Shown here in pieces: positions 27,969 through 36,344 of a stretch of 64,000 nt of DNA. The stretch covers positions 895,719-959,718 of the forward strand of contig DASQMX010000026.1 in assembly GCA_035645275.1 (NCBI GenBank), read 5' to 3'. The stretch is from Paranoxybacillus sp035645275. GTDB lineage: Bacteria; Bacillota; Bacilli; Bacillales; Anoxybacillaceae. Position 1 is the first letter of the stretch; each line of letters starts with the position of its first letter. The position numbers and the translations under genes are program-made. Under the pieces are notes generated by a model. The model had not been told where the DNA came from. It was given only the letters and a program-made list of their open reading frames with translations, and ran no database searches.

Positions 27969-28772
27969 TTACTTTTTTGTACGATTTTTTCCTAAAATGA
28001 AAATAGGTTCTAATTCTCCATTTTCATATAAAAACGATAATGCGGTAATCGGAACGCGTCCGCTGGCAAAAAAGCTCATCGTCATCTGCGCAAGTACATC
28101 ATAGCCAATTTCATTGCGAATGTCAGCAATAATAAGGACATCTTGATGCGGAACGGCAAGGACCATTGTCCCGGTTATTTTTTCGGAAAACTTAGCTAAA
28201 AATGGCTCATTTAAAATGCGGCTTGCGTCATAACCATCGTTTGTATTAATAAAATAAAAAATATTATCTGCCACTCGATCTTCTTTTACTTTCATTTCTA
28301 ACGAACGAACGTTAAAACGGGCAATTTCCTTAATACGATTTTCATCCCATTTTTCTTTTTCGATGAGCTTTTTATCAATTAAACGATATGTACTGCCTAA
28401 ATCAAGAGCATAGTAAATCCGCGTTTCTGCCGTATGCTCATCATAAATAAGCGGTATGCCTTCGCTTGTTTCTAAAGGAAATGAAGTAGAACGAATGACA
28501 GGGTAAATGTCTTTTTCTTTTCCAGATAATGAATGGTTTTCGTTCATCATCGTTAATGTCTGTTCGATATAATAAACCACTTCATCAATCGCCGCTTCTT
28601 TTTTCTCTTCCCATTTCGCAATAATGCCCGGCAATGAAATGATTACTCCTTTTTTTGTTTCTTTATTTTCTACACGGAGTGTATCTTTTTTCGCATCAAA
28701 AAGAAACGTCCAATCGTAATGAGCAAGTCTTTTTTCAATTTCCTTCCGCATTTGTTTGCTATCCATTTTCAT
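27969..28772 (-). CDS. ytpQ: YtpQ, DUF1444 protein
   Basis: 267 residues, conserved in Bacillaceae at this position between ytpP and ytpR. No signal peptide or membrane segment; mixed alpha/beta composition. No catalytic motif that I recognise. RBS GGAGGGAAA before ATG. Function unknown. Confidence 0.85.
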   Translation of the reverse strand: MKMDSKQMRKEIEKRLAHYDWTFLFDAKKDTLRVENKETKKGVIISLPGIIAKWEEKKEAAIDEVVYYIEQTLTMMNENHSLSGKEKDIYPVIRSTSFPLETSEGIPLIYDEHTAETRIYYALDLGSTYRLIDKKLIEKEKWDENRIKEIARFNVRSLEMKVKEDRVADNIFYFINTNDGYDASRILNEPFLAKFSEKITGTMVLAVPHQDVLIIADIRNEIGYDVLAQMTMSFFASGRVPITALSFLYENGELEPIFILGKNRTKK

Positions 28773-28809
28773 GTATTTTCCCTCCTTTCCTGCCCCATTT
28801 TCAGAAAAA

Positions 28810-29127
28810 TTAGCGGTTTAATCCATTAATAAACTGCTCAACTTCTTCTTTTGTTTTTCGTTCTTTGCTGACGAAACGACCGATTTCTTTTCCGTTTTCA
28901 TAAGCAATAAAGCTTGGTATGCCAAAAACATCATGTTCAATGCATAAATCTAACAATTGGTCGCGGTCCACAGAATAAAACGTATAATCAGAAAATTGCT
29001 GTTCAATTTCTGGAAGAACCGGTTTTAACACTTGGCAATCAGGACACCAGTCCGCTGTAAACAACATGATAACTTTCCCTTCTTGAATAACTTCTTTATA
29101 TTGTTCAACTGTTTCAATTGTTTTCAT
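28810..29127 (-). CDS. ytpP: YtpP, thioredoxin-like protein
   Basis: 105 residues with a thioredoxin fold. Active site WCPDC at about 27-31 and the cis-proline loop GIPSF near 74. The Asp in CPDC makes it distinct from housekeeping CGPC thioredoxin. Cytosolic. First gene of ytpP-Q-R; RBS AAAGGAGATTGAGGC before ATG. Confidence 0.9.
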   Translation of the reverse strand: MKTIETVEQYKEVIQEGKVIMLFTADWCPDCQVLKPVLPEIEQQFSDYTFYSVDRDQLLDLCIEHDVFGIPSFIAYENGKEIGRFVSKERKTKEEVEQFINGLNR

Positions 29128-29163
29128 GCCTCAATCTCCTTTCATCATCTTTTTATAATAACG

Positions 29164-29697
29164 TTAATCATCGGTTTTGACAAAATAATTCGTTTGAAAT
29201 TCGTATTGACCAGCTAATAGCTTCACAATATGAATAAACATTTCTGCACGATTGACATAGCCGTTTGTAAAAATACCAACAGCGCCTTCCTTTTTACGAA
29301 TATTTCGCATTCCTGTGTATTCGTCCATCACATCACCAAGCTCTTTACCGTCGCGTACTCCCTGTACGACTTCAGGCGGAAGCGGAATTCGCGCCCCTCC
29401 AGCAGAAACAACAATCCCATCTTTGTCGACAAGCGCGCCCCAATTACATACCCATAACCTTTTGTTCATTTCAACAACGCCGCCTTCAAGCCCAATTCCG
29501 ATATCAGCGTTTTCTTTTTTTAAAGCGTTTTTTGCCCGATTAATTGCCCCTGTTAGTGTTTCTTCATCGGAAAACGGCTGCGCCGCGACATTGGAAGATA
29601 CAGTCGTTGGCACTAATATATAGTTTTCAGCTGAAAAAACGGCCTGTACGGCAGAAACTTTCGCAGGGTTCGTTGTACCAATCGCAATTTTTTTCAT
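29164..29697 (-). CDS. DUF84 family protein, inosine/xanthosine triphosphatase-like
   Basis: 177 residues from the ATG at 29697, six bases after GGAGTG. N-terminal IAIGTTNPAKVSAV and GIGLEGGVV match the YjjX/NTPase I-T fold, which hydrolyses non-canonical purine triphosphates such as ITP and XTP. This would be nucleotide-pool cleaning; the substrate here is inferred from the family. It lies between ytpP and ytoP, all on the same strand. Confidence 0.78.
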   Translation of the reverse strand: MKKIAIGTTNPAKVSAVQAVFSAENYILVPTTVSSNVAAQPFSDEETLTGAINRAKNALKKENADIGIGLEGGVVEMNKRLWVCNWGALVDKDGIVVSAGGARIPLPPEVVQGVRDGKELGDVMDEYTGMRNIRKKEGAVGIFTNGYVNRAEMFIHIVKLLAGQYEFQTNYFVKTDD

Positions 29698-29725
29698 TTG
29701 TTTCACTCCACTTTCTTATTGAAAA

Positions 29726-29805
29726 AGAGGCCGCCTCATCATGGTTGACCCCTTGAACACGGATGCCGTTCAAGAGCGAGCCCATTTGTTTTTGAGACAA
29801 CCTCT
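29726..29805. repeat. repeat family A, copy with a different core
   Basis: Outer arms AGAGGCCGCCTCA and TGAGACAACCTCT match the family. The core is a different hairpin, CTTGAAC..CGG/CCG..GTTCAAG, and the GGTCTGACC arms are lost. It lies just beyond the ytoP stop codon in terminator position. Confidence 0.7.
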
Positions 29806-29811
29806 CTGTTA

Positions 29812-30888
29812 TTAGCTGTTTTGACGAATCGCTTCAACTGTTGCCTTATCGCATTTTTTCACAAGCTCAATTAACAATTGTTTTGCTGCCGCATAATCAT
29901 CGACATGAATAATCGATGCATGCGTATGTATATACCGTGCGCAAATACCAATCACAGCAGATGGCACACCGTTATTGGATATGTGAACACGACCAGCATC
30001 TGTACCGCCGCCTGGTGACACGAAATATTGATAAGGAATATGATGCGTTTCTGCTGTATCTAACACAAATTCGCGCATGCCGCGATGGGTTACCATCGAG
30101 CGGTCGTAAATGCGAACGAGAGCTCCTTTGCCAATATGACCGAATTCGGTTTTATTGCCTGTCATATCGTTGGCCGGGCTTGCATCTAACGCAAAAAAGA
30201 TGTCTGGCTTAATCATGTTTGCCGCTGTTTGCGCTCCTCTTAAACCAACCTCTTCTTGAACCGTTGCTCCTGAATATAAAACGTTTGGCAATGTTTCATC
30301 TTTCAATTCTTTTAACAATTCAATCGCCAAACCACATCCGTAGCGATTGTCCCATGCTTTCGCTAAAATTTTTTTCGGATTGGCCATTGGTGTAAATGGA
30401 CAGATTGGCACAATTTGCTGTCCTGGCTTAATTCCCATTTTTTTTGCATCTTCTTTGTCGTCAGCACCGACATCAATTAACATATTTTTAATATCCATCG
30501 GTTTATTTCTCTGTTCTTCTTGAAGTAAATGCGGTGGAATCGAACCGATAACACCGATCACCGGTCCGTGTTCGGTAATAATTTGTACACGCTGTGCCAA
30601 CAACACTTGACTCCACCAGCCACCAAGCGGTTGGAAACGAATCATACCGTTTTCCGTAATCGATGTCACCATAAAGCCTACTTCATCCATATGTCCAGCG
30701 ACCATGACAACTGGACCGTTCTCATCGCCGCGTTTCACCCCAAAAATGCCGCCAAGACGATCTTGCACAACCTCGTCAGCATATTTTGCTAATTCCTGGC
30801 GCATAAATTGACGCACTGCATGCTCATTTCCCGGCGCTCCCGGAAGTTCTGTCAATGTTTTAAACAATTGTAACGTCTCTACATTCAT
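29812..30888 (-). CDS. ytoP: YtoP, M42-family aminopeptidase
   Basis: 358 residues. Two-zinc peptidase of the glutamyl/deblocking aminopeptidase and endoglucanase M family. Metal motifs AGHMDEVGFMV, AWDNRYGCGLAIELL, QEEVGLRGA, DASPAND and PGGGTDAG are all present, so it should be active. It forms large cytosolic peptide-trimming complexes in related species. Start ATG at 30888 behind AAAGGGGATTTGGTC; the upstream 45 bases lack a ribosome site. Confidence 0.92.
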   Translation of the reverse strand: MNVETLQLFKTLTELPGAPGNEHAVRQFMRQELAKYADEVVQDRLGGIFGVKRGDENGPVVMVAGHMDEVGFMVTSITENGMIRFQPLGGWWSQVLLAQRVQIITEHGPVIGVIGSIPPHLLQEEQRNKPMDIKNMLIDVGADDKEDAKKMGIKPGQQIVPICPFTPMANPKKILAKAWDNRYGCGLAIELLKELKDETLPNVLYSGATVQEEVGLRGAQTAANMIKPDIFFALDASPANDMTGNKTEFGHIGKGALVRIYDRSMVTHRGMREFVLDTAETHHIPYQYFVSPGGGTDAGRVHISNNGVPSAVIGICARYIHTHASIIHVDDYAAAKQLLIELVKKCDKATVEAIRQNS

Positions 30889-31029
30889 GACCAAATCCCC
30901 TTTTGCTAAATTCGTTCCCTTTCCATTTATCATTGTAGCGAAAACTTGAAACCCTTTCCACTTTGCTTACAATTATTTAGCAAAATTAGTTATACTAAAG
31001 AAAACAAATAACACTTTGGAGGTTAAATG

Positions 31030-31326
31030 ATGAGTTGGCGAAAATTTTTTATCGGTATCGGTGTTGGATTTGTCGGAGGTTACATATTAAAAGCAGCGTT
31101 AGATAAAAAAATGATTTCCTCAGAAAAAGCGCTAGAACTAGCAAAAAATGCCTTTAAACAATCGGGTCCAATCGTCGGGTCTTGGATTCAAACCAATCCG
31201 GAAAAGTATGAAAAAAACCATTTAGTTTATGACGTATATAAAGGCGGGATTTCCTTCGAAACAGAACAATGTGAGTTTATTATTGACGCTTATACGGGAA
31301 CAATTCTTGAAACACGCAAGCTGTAA
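31030..31326 (+). CDS. ytzB: YtzB, PepSY-domain membrane protein
   Basis: 98 residues. One N-terminal membrane helix (about 5-24, FFIGIGVGFVGGYILKAAL), then a single PepSY-like domain (CEFIIDAYTGTILETRKL at the end). Two ATG codons in a row; the second is better spaced from GGAGG. Function unknown; PepSY domains often inhibit peptidases. Divergent from ytoP as in B. subtilis. Confidence 0.82.
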   Translation: MSWRKFFIGIGVGFVGGYILKAALDKKMISSEKALELAKNAFKQSGPIVGSWIQTNPEKYEKNHLVYDVYKGGISFETEQCEFIIDAYTGTILETRKL

Positions 31327-31327
31327 A

Positions 31328-31353
31328 TGGGGCTGACTATAGAGCCAGCCTCA
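31328..31353 (+). terminator. ytzB terminator, short family A-like hairpin
   Basis: TGGGGCTG pairs with CAGCCTCA around a 10-nt loop, two bases past the ytzB stop. The following sequence is only weakly T-rich. Confidence 0.6.
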
Positions 31354-31359
31354 TCATCA

Positions 31360-31736
31360 CTAGCTATTTTGCCTCTTTATACTTGCAACTATTTCTCCTT
31401 CTTTATCCCATTTTAATGCACGTTAAAACGTAAACCATGCATTATTTTCCACGCCGTATTCAATCCATTTTTGTTTTTGAAAGTTACACCGAAATTGCGT
31501 TTTTGTTTGGCGGATAATTTGTTTATTCCAATTCCTAATTCAATTAAGATAATTTTTCCCTCTGGTTGGACTAACAACGGGTCGGTGCGGAGTTCGATTT
31601 AGTTATTGCCATTGCAAGGATATTTTTTAGACCAAAGCAGCTTTAGCACAACACCAAACATGGCCCCTCCGTCTAAATGCGTCACCACTCCGTTTAGCCA
31701 TGTAATTGTTACATCTCCTATTTTTAGTTGCTCCAT
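31360..31736 (-). pseudogene. ytnP: ytnP remnant (metallo-beta-lactamase-fold lactonase), decayed
   Basis: From ATG 31736 the frame reads MEQLKIGDVTITWLNG and HLDGGAMFGVV, the YtnP N-terminus. It then hits TAA after PCNGNN, exactly where the family has NNxIELRTDPLLV; IELRTDPLLVQPEGK follows in the same frame. After NFGVT a long internal part, including the HxHxDH zinc site, is gone. C-terminal pieces QKWIEYGVENNAWFTF and ALKWDKEGEIVASIKRQ follow in shifted frames to a TAG at 31360. Only about a third of the gene is left. The position between ytzB and trmB is that of intact ytnP in B. subtilis. Confidence 0.82.
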
Positions 31737-31793
31737 TCCTATCACCTCGCTTTTTAGTTTAACACTTTTATAAATTTTCCAAAAATAAAAACA

Positions 31794-31909
31794 AGGCTGA
31801 TCCAAAGCCAGTGTCAGACCACACAACCGTAACACATCAGACATAACAATGGATAAAACATAATAGATTGTGAATTACACGTGAGGTCAGACACTTATGG
31901 ATCAGCCCT
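31794..31909. repeat. repeat family A, long copy
   Basis: Outer arms AGGCTGATCCA/TGGATCAGCCCT, second arms AGTGTCAGACC/GGTCAGACACT. The right arm overlaps the trmB stop codon, so it can terminate trmB. Confidence 0.75.
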
Positions 31910-32558
31910 ATTTTTTATCATTTGGATATTTTACTTCACAACGGTAAATCCGGCTTCCTTTTGCCGAAAATTTTTCTTCGTATTCCGTCATAATATTTCC
32001 CTCAAAATCGCTATTATGAAGGTCCAAGCTAACATATTGAAGCAATAAACCATATTGGGAAAAGCTGACTAATGAATATTCAAACAAGCCTTGGTTATCT
32101 GTTTTAAAATGAATTTCTCCGCCATCAACTAAGATATTCTCATAAAGCTGCAAAAAGCTTTTATATGTTAAACGGCGTTTTTCGTGACGTTTTTTTGGCC
32201 ATGGATCGGAAAAGTTTAAATAAATCCGTTCAACATCTCCTTTGGCAAAATAACTTTCTAAGTCTTTAGCATTCACATTTAACAGCCGTAAATTCGGCAA
32301 ATCATTCTCAATCAATTTATCGAGCGCTGAAACAATGACGCTTGGATAAAGCTCTATGCCAATATAGTTAATATGCGGATTGGCTTTCGCCATTCCAACA
32401 ATGAATTGACCTTTACCTGTTCCGATTTCGATATGAAGAGGGTTATCGTTTCCAAACAGTTCATGCCATTTTCCTTTATACTGCTCCGGATTTGGTATAA
32501 CGTATTGTGGATACGAGGCAATTTTTTCTTTTGCCCAAGGTTTATTTCGTAAGCGCAT
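31908..32558 (-). CDS. trmB: tRNA (guanine-N7)-methyltransferase TrmB
   Basis: 216 residues. SAM-dependent enzyme making m7G46 in tRNA. SAM-binding EIGTGKGQFIVGMA (about 45-58) and the family signature DPWPKKRHEKRR (about 118-129) are present. Equivalent to B. subtilis ytmQ. The ATG start follows GAGGTGTCTAT. Confidence 0.96.
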   Translation of the reverse strand: MRLRNKPWAKEKIASYPQYVIPNPEQYKGKWHELFGNDNPLHIEIGTGKGQFIVGMAKANPHINYIGIELYPSVIVSALDKLIENDLPNLRLLNVNAKDLESYFAKGDVERIYLNFSDPWPKKRHEKRRLTYKSFLQLYENILVDGGEIHFKTDNQGLFEYSLVSFSQYGLLLQYVSLDLHNSDFEGNIMTEYEEKFSAKGSRIYRCEVKYPNDKK

Positions 32559-32578
32559 ATAGACACCTCAATTTCTTC

Positions 32579-32672
32579 TTTATCCCGTTCTAATGGTCCG
32601 TAAGACTCCCCCGATAAGTTCAACTAACATCAGTGGGGGATGGAGACCCCCGCTGATGAAATTTCACTTTAT
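32579..32672 (+). repeat. repeat family B copy 2, internally deleted
   Basis: TTTAT (32579-32583), CCCGTTCTAATGGTCCG, then a deletion that removes most of the first hairpin, then GATAAGTTCAACTAACATCAG, the second hairpin GGGGG/CCCCC and CACTTTAT (ends 32672). Both boundary TTTAT motifs are kept, upstream of trmB. Confidence 0.68.
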
Positions 32673-32723
32673 CGTTGTCAAAGATATCATGAACATAGTG
32701 AAAGTGCAAGAATACTATCAATA

Positions 32724-32750
32724 AAAAAACAGCCGTACAAACGACTGTTG
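32724..32750 (-). terminator. possible minus-strand terminator in front of ytzH
   Basis: On the minus strand ACAGTCG pairs with CGGCTGT (one G-T pair), followed by seven T. It could stop transcription from ytmP that reads through ytzH. Confidence 0.5.
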
Positions 32751-32829
32751 TAAATATGTCGTATAAATTTCTGCCGATGGTGCAAATTAAATAGTAGCCT
32801 GACCTTTATTTTAAAAAGGAAGTGTGTTT

Positions 32830-33099
32830 ATGCCGCTAAACCATGAACATCAAATGACGATTCTTAAAGACATTTTATCGAATCAGCAAACTGATTGCTG
32901 CGGGACCGTTTCAGAATGCGAACAAATCGAACGGCTTGTCAAATCATTAATGATCAATGAGAACGTACAGCCACAAGTAAAAAATGTACTGCCTGATATA
33001 TATGCGTACGGACAAACCGGAAAATATAGCGCTAATTTAGATGATCATATTCTTTCGCACCAACAGCAGTTAACACAGTGGATGAATCAATTGTCATAA
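32830..33099 (+). CDS. ytzH: YtzH-like protein
   Basis: 89 residues, acidic, no membrane segment. It carries paired cysteines in TDCCGTVSECEQIERL near 18-35. Start ATG at 32830, seven bases after AAGGAAG; an in-frame GTG six bases earlier lies next to that site. Convergent with ytmP, two bases between the stop codons, as in B. subtilis. Function unknown. Confidence 0.82.
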   Translation: MPLNHEHQMTILKDILSNQQTDCCGTVSECEQIERLVKSLMINENVQPQVKNVLPDIYAYGQTGKYSANLDDHILSHQQQLTQWMNQLS

Positions 33100-33101
33100 A
33101 C

Positions 33102-33884
33102 TTATTTATCCAAAACTTTTTCAAGGAAATGCAATAGCCGCTGCATTTCCTTTTCTTCGTTTTTCGTTTTATACCAAAGAAATGAAAATAACGTTTGTGA
33201 TACAACATACCATTTCATTCGTATCCGTAAATGCTCCGTTAAGTGAATGCCGTAAATACGCAGCCACTCTTCCCATTGTTCCTCAGGAATATAGGAATAT
33301 AAAAGCATGCCGATATCAATTGCCGGGTCAGCAATCATCGCCCCGTCCCAATCAATTAAATAAAGTTGATTATCTTCTGTAAGCAACCAGTTATTATGGT
33401 TAATATCACAATGACAAACGACCAATTCTTCATGCTCAACAGAGGCGAGCTCTTGCTCTAGCCAGCTTAATGCATGCTGAATCATTGGATAAGCCTCCAA
33501 CAAATCAGGAGTGATGGACACTTTCAGTTCGTTTATCATCATTGCCGGTAATAACGGGGTTTTTCCAAGCCGCTTCAGCATCGCCAATAATTCTTTAGAG
33601 CGATGGATTTTCCGCAATAAATTTGCTACTCGTTCGCTCCCCATATCATGCGGCTTTAATTCCCGCGCATTCAGCCATTGCTGAGCTGTAATAACATCTC
33701 CATTCTCCATCCGTTTCGTCCATACTAGCTTAGGAACAATTCCTTCCGCTGACAGTACAGCAAGAAACGGTGAAGAATTTCGTTTTAAAAATAGCTTTTT
33801 TCCCTCATATTCAGCAAAATATGCATCTCCAGTAGCACCGCCAGCAGGAGTTATTTCCCACTCCTTACCTAATAACTGTTCCAA
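33102..33884 (-). CDS. ytmP: YtmP, aminoglycoside/choline-kinase-like phosphotransferase
   Basis: 260 residues with the APH fold. Catalytic loop HCDINHNNWLL (about 153-163) and metal-binding LIDWDGAMIADP (about 171-182) are complete, so a kinase is expected. The substrate is unknown. Downstream of amyX on the same strand, separated from it by a terminator. Confidence 0.88.
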   Translation of the reverse strand: MEQLLGKEWEITPAGGATGDAYFAEYEGKKLFLKRNSSPFLAVLSAEGIVPKLVWTKRMENGDVITAQQWLNARELKPHDMGSERVANLLRKIHRSKELLAMLKRLGKTPLLPAMMINELKVSITPDLLEAYPMIQHALSWLEQELASVEHEELVVCHCDINHNNWLLTEDNQLYLIDWDGAMIADPAIDIGMLLYSYIPEEQWEEWLRIYGIHLTEHLRIRMKWYVVSQTLFSFLWYKTKNEEKEMQRLLHFLEKVLDK

Positions 33885-33904
33885 GCAAGTTCACCTTCAA
33901 CTTA

Positions 33905-33957
33905 TAAAAATAAAAAGACAGCATTACCTGACTGCTTATTTTCAGACAATCGCTGTC
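33905..33957 (-). terminator. amyX terminator
   Basis: On the minus strand GACAGC...GCTGTC (33957-33917) with extra inner pairing, followed by TTTTTATTTTTA. It lies 45 bases past the amyX stop. Confidence 0.7.
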
Positions 33958-34002
33958 CTACTAGATTTTATCTTTCAAATGCTTTTTTCGTCAAGTATAA
34001 GT

Positions 34003-36156
34003 CTATTCCTTATATAGGACAAACGTTGCAATACCAAAAATTTGCACATTTTTATTTACTTTATATAAAGATTCAATACCGCTTCGCTCACCATCGCATA
34101 CAACATGCCATATGTCCGCGTCTGGCAATGAAAGTATCTCATTCTTCTCTTCATTATGATGAATAATTAAAATATGTTTCCACGGACCATATTTATTGAC
34201 ATGGCATAGCTGATACACAATCATTGATTGAGGGACGTTTTCGAAAAACGTCATATGTGTTCGTATTTCGTCAGCAGTCGTTAAGCGAAACGCACCGTGA
34301 TATTTTCTAAGTGCAATTAATCCTTGAATATAACGAACATCTTTCTCATGCTCGCTTTTTCTTCTCCAGTCAAGTTGATTAATTGAATCTGGAGAGTTAT
34401 AGCTGTTTTCTATTCCCTGCTTCGTACGGTAAAATTCTTGACCGCTATGCAAAAACGGAACTCCTTGGGATAATAAAACAATAGAAGTCGCTAATTTTTG
34501 CCGCTTTTTCCTTATCTCTTCGCTTTCAAACGCATTACAAACAGCGGCTTTATCCCAAAATGTACGATTGTCATGGGATTCTACATAATTGACTGTTTGA
34601 ACAGGCTCTTTAAACAGTCCTTTCTTTCCTGTTCCTAAGCAAATGCTCCCAGCAATCGCTCGTTTTACCTCTTCTCGATAATGACCATTGCCAAGAGTGA
34701 AACCTCTATCGTATAAATTAAATGTACTACCTTTCACACAGTCGCGAAAACGGTCGTTAAAATGAGCAATTCGCGGCATCTTTTCTGCGTTTTGTATATT
34801 CGCTTTGTCTTTAGGTGACAATGGAGTGTTTAAATCCCAGCCCTCTCCTATAATAAGAATCGAAGGGTCTATTGCATCTGCCGCTTTACGTACTTCATTC
34901 ATTGTGTTTACATCCAAAATCCCCATTAAATCAAAACGAAAACCATCGACATGATATTCCCGCAGCCAAAATCGAACCGAATCAATAATAAATTTGCGGG
35001 CCATCTTCCGCTCAGAGGCAAAATCGTTGCCGACACCTGTACCATTTGAAGGCATTCCATAGGCATCATGACGGAAATAATAACCAGGAACAATCTTTTC
35101 AAAAGAAGATTGTTCGCGAATGTAGACATGATTATAAACAACATCCATAATGACGCGGATTCTATTTTCCTGCAATGTCTTAATCGTATGCTTTAACTCA
35201 TAAATGCGAACATACGGATTGGCAGGGTCAGTTGCATAACTCCCCTCAGGAGCGTTATAGTGCAATGGATTATAACCCCAGTTGTAATCTTTGTCTGGAT
35301 TTCGCTCATCAACTCCGGCAAAGTCGTTAAACGGAAGCAATTCAACATGGGTAATTCCGAGCTCTTTTAAATACGAAAGCCCCGTGCTCGTTCCGTTTGG
35401 CCCTTTTGTATGTTGCTCGCTTAGTCCTAAATATTTTCCCTTATGCATAATCCCGCTTTCCGGATGAATCGTAAAATCACGAATATGCATTTCATAAATA
35501 ATTGCATCTGTCGGTGAAGATAATGGAGGCAAAGAGGGTTTGGCCAATCTTGTCTTTGTTAAATCAACAATCACCCCATACTCACCATTCATGGAAACGG
35601 CCACAGCATATGGGTCAACCGCTTCACGCCAGACGAGATTCACACATACAAGATATGTATAATAATACCCTTCCAAATTCTCCGCAACTGAAATGGTCCA
35701 AATCCCTTTCTCACCACGCACCATTTGTATCATTTGTACGTCTTCTTTTTCTTTCCATAGTTTCAGCTTTACTTCTGTTGCCGTCGGAGCCCAAAGTTTA
35801 AATATCGTCTCATGTTTGCTAAACGTAATTCCAAGGTCGTCACCATCATAGTAATAGTGATTATCAAATTCTGTAGTGCGAGTGACGGCCCCAATTTGCA
35901 AATCAGTAAATGCCCCGTGCTCTTCATAAATGATATATCGCCCGCCAATTTCAAGCGGAAAATCAAAGCGGCATTCGTACTTCAAAAAAGCAAGCAAATC
36001 CACTTTTCTCTCAATCGATAAATCTCGTTTTTCACCACGCTCATTCTGTAACGTAAATGTGCTGGACAACCCTTGAAAATACGATTTCGGAATTAAAATC
36101 GTAATAAGATTCATTTCGTCTAAATACGCTTCAAATGTTCGCTTTACTTGCAACAA
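34003..36156 (-). CDS. amyX: type I pullulanase
   Basis: 717 residues. CBM48-like domain before the GH13 barrel. YNWGYNP (near 300) is the type I pullulanase signature. Catalytic sites are visible as GFRFDLMGI (nucleophile Asp), IIGEGWD (acid/base Glu) and NYVESHDN. No signal peptide, so it debranches alpha-1,6 links of glycogen or imported maltodextrin inside the cell. Start: TTG at 36156 with AGGAGGTGA eight bases upstream; the homologous N-terminus QVKRTFEAYLDEMN follows at once. The frame stays open to 36243, but that stretch is partly repeat DNA. Confidence 0.9.
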   Translation of the reverse strand: MLQVKRTFEAYLDEMNLITILIPKSYFQGLSSTFTLQNERGEKRDLSIERKVDLLAFLKYECRFDFPLEIGGRYIIYEEHGAFTDLQIGAVTRTTEFDNHYYYDGDDLGITFSKHETIFKLWAPTATEVKLKLWKEKEDVQMIQMVRGEKGIWTISVAENLEGYYYTYLVCVNLVWREAVDPYAVAVSMNGEYGVIVDLTKTRLAKPSLPPLSSPTDAIIYEMHIRDFTIHPESGIMHKGKYLGLSEQHTKGPNGTSTGLSYLKELGITHVELLPFNDFAGVDERNPDKDYNWGYNPLHYNAPEGSYATDPANPYVRIYELKHTIKTLQENRIRVIMDVVYNHVYIREQSSFEKIVPGYYFRHDAYGMPSNGTGVGNDFASERKMARKFIIDSVRFWLREYHVDGFRFDLMGILDVNTMNEVRKAADAIDPSILIIGEGWDLNTPLSPKDKANIQNAEKMPRIAHFNDRFRDCVKGSTFNLYDRGFTLGNGHYREEVKRAIAGSICLGTGKKGLFKEPVQTVNYVESHDNRTFWDKAAVCNAFESEEIRKKRQKLATSIVLLSQGVPFLHSGQEFYRTKQGIENSYNSPDSINQLDWRRKSEHEKDVRYIQGLIALRKYHGAFRLTTADEIRTHMTFFENVPQSMIVYQLCHVNKYGPWKHILIIHHNEEKNEILSLPDADIWHVVCDGERSGIESLYKVNKNVQIFGIATFVLYKE

Positions 36157-36188
36157 GTAACCCTCACCTCCTAAGAACATAGATTGAT

Positions 36189-36344
36189 GGGGCTGACCTA
36201 AAATAAAGTACAACTTCATCAGTGGCGGGCCTTCATCCACCACTGATGTTAGTTGAATTTATCGCACTTCTAGCGTCCGTAAGACTCCCACCTGTAGAGG
36301 TGGGAGTCTTACGGACGATTAGAACGGGATAAAGTGTCAGCCCC
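36189..36344. terminator. terminator hairpin split by a family B element
   Basis: GGGGCTGAC (36189-36197) and GTCAGCCCC (36336-36344) are perfect 9-bp arms, now 138 bases apart. Removing 36203-36328 restores a compact hairpin with a 12-nt loop, very similar to the intact one at 1583-1622. The 3' arm covers the stop codon of the gene at 36337. Confidence 0.75.
36203..36333 (-). repeat. repeat family B copy 3, inserted in a terminator loop
   Basis: Same element as at 24891, on the opposite strand and nearly full length. It reads TTTAT, CCCGTTCTAATCGTCCG, the CTCCCACCTCTACAGGTGGGAG hairpin arms, the CAGTGG/CCACTG hairpin, then TACTTTAT. Both ends carry TTTAT. Confidence 0.72.

Noticed and set aside
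31599..31844. An 81-codon minus-strand frame taken as an intact small gene
   Set aside because: Only its second part is YtnP-like; the first 36 codons come from repeat A and the frame ends at a premature stop of the pseudogene.
36157..36243. N-terminal extension of the pullulanase frame
   Set aside because: Part of it is repeat B DNA, and the TTG at 36156 has the strong ribosome site and starts the homologous N-terminus.
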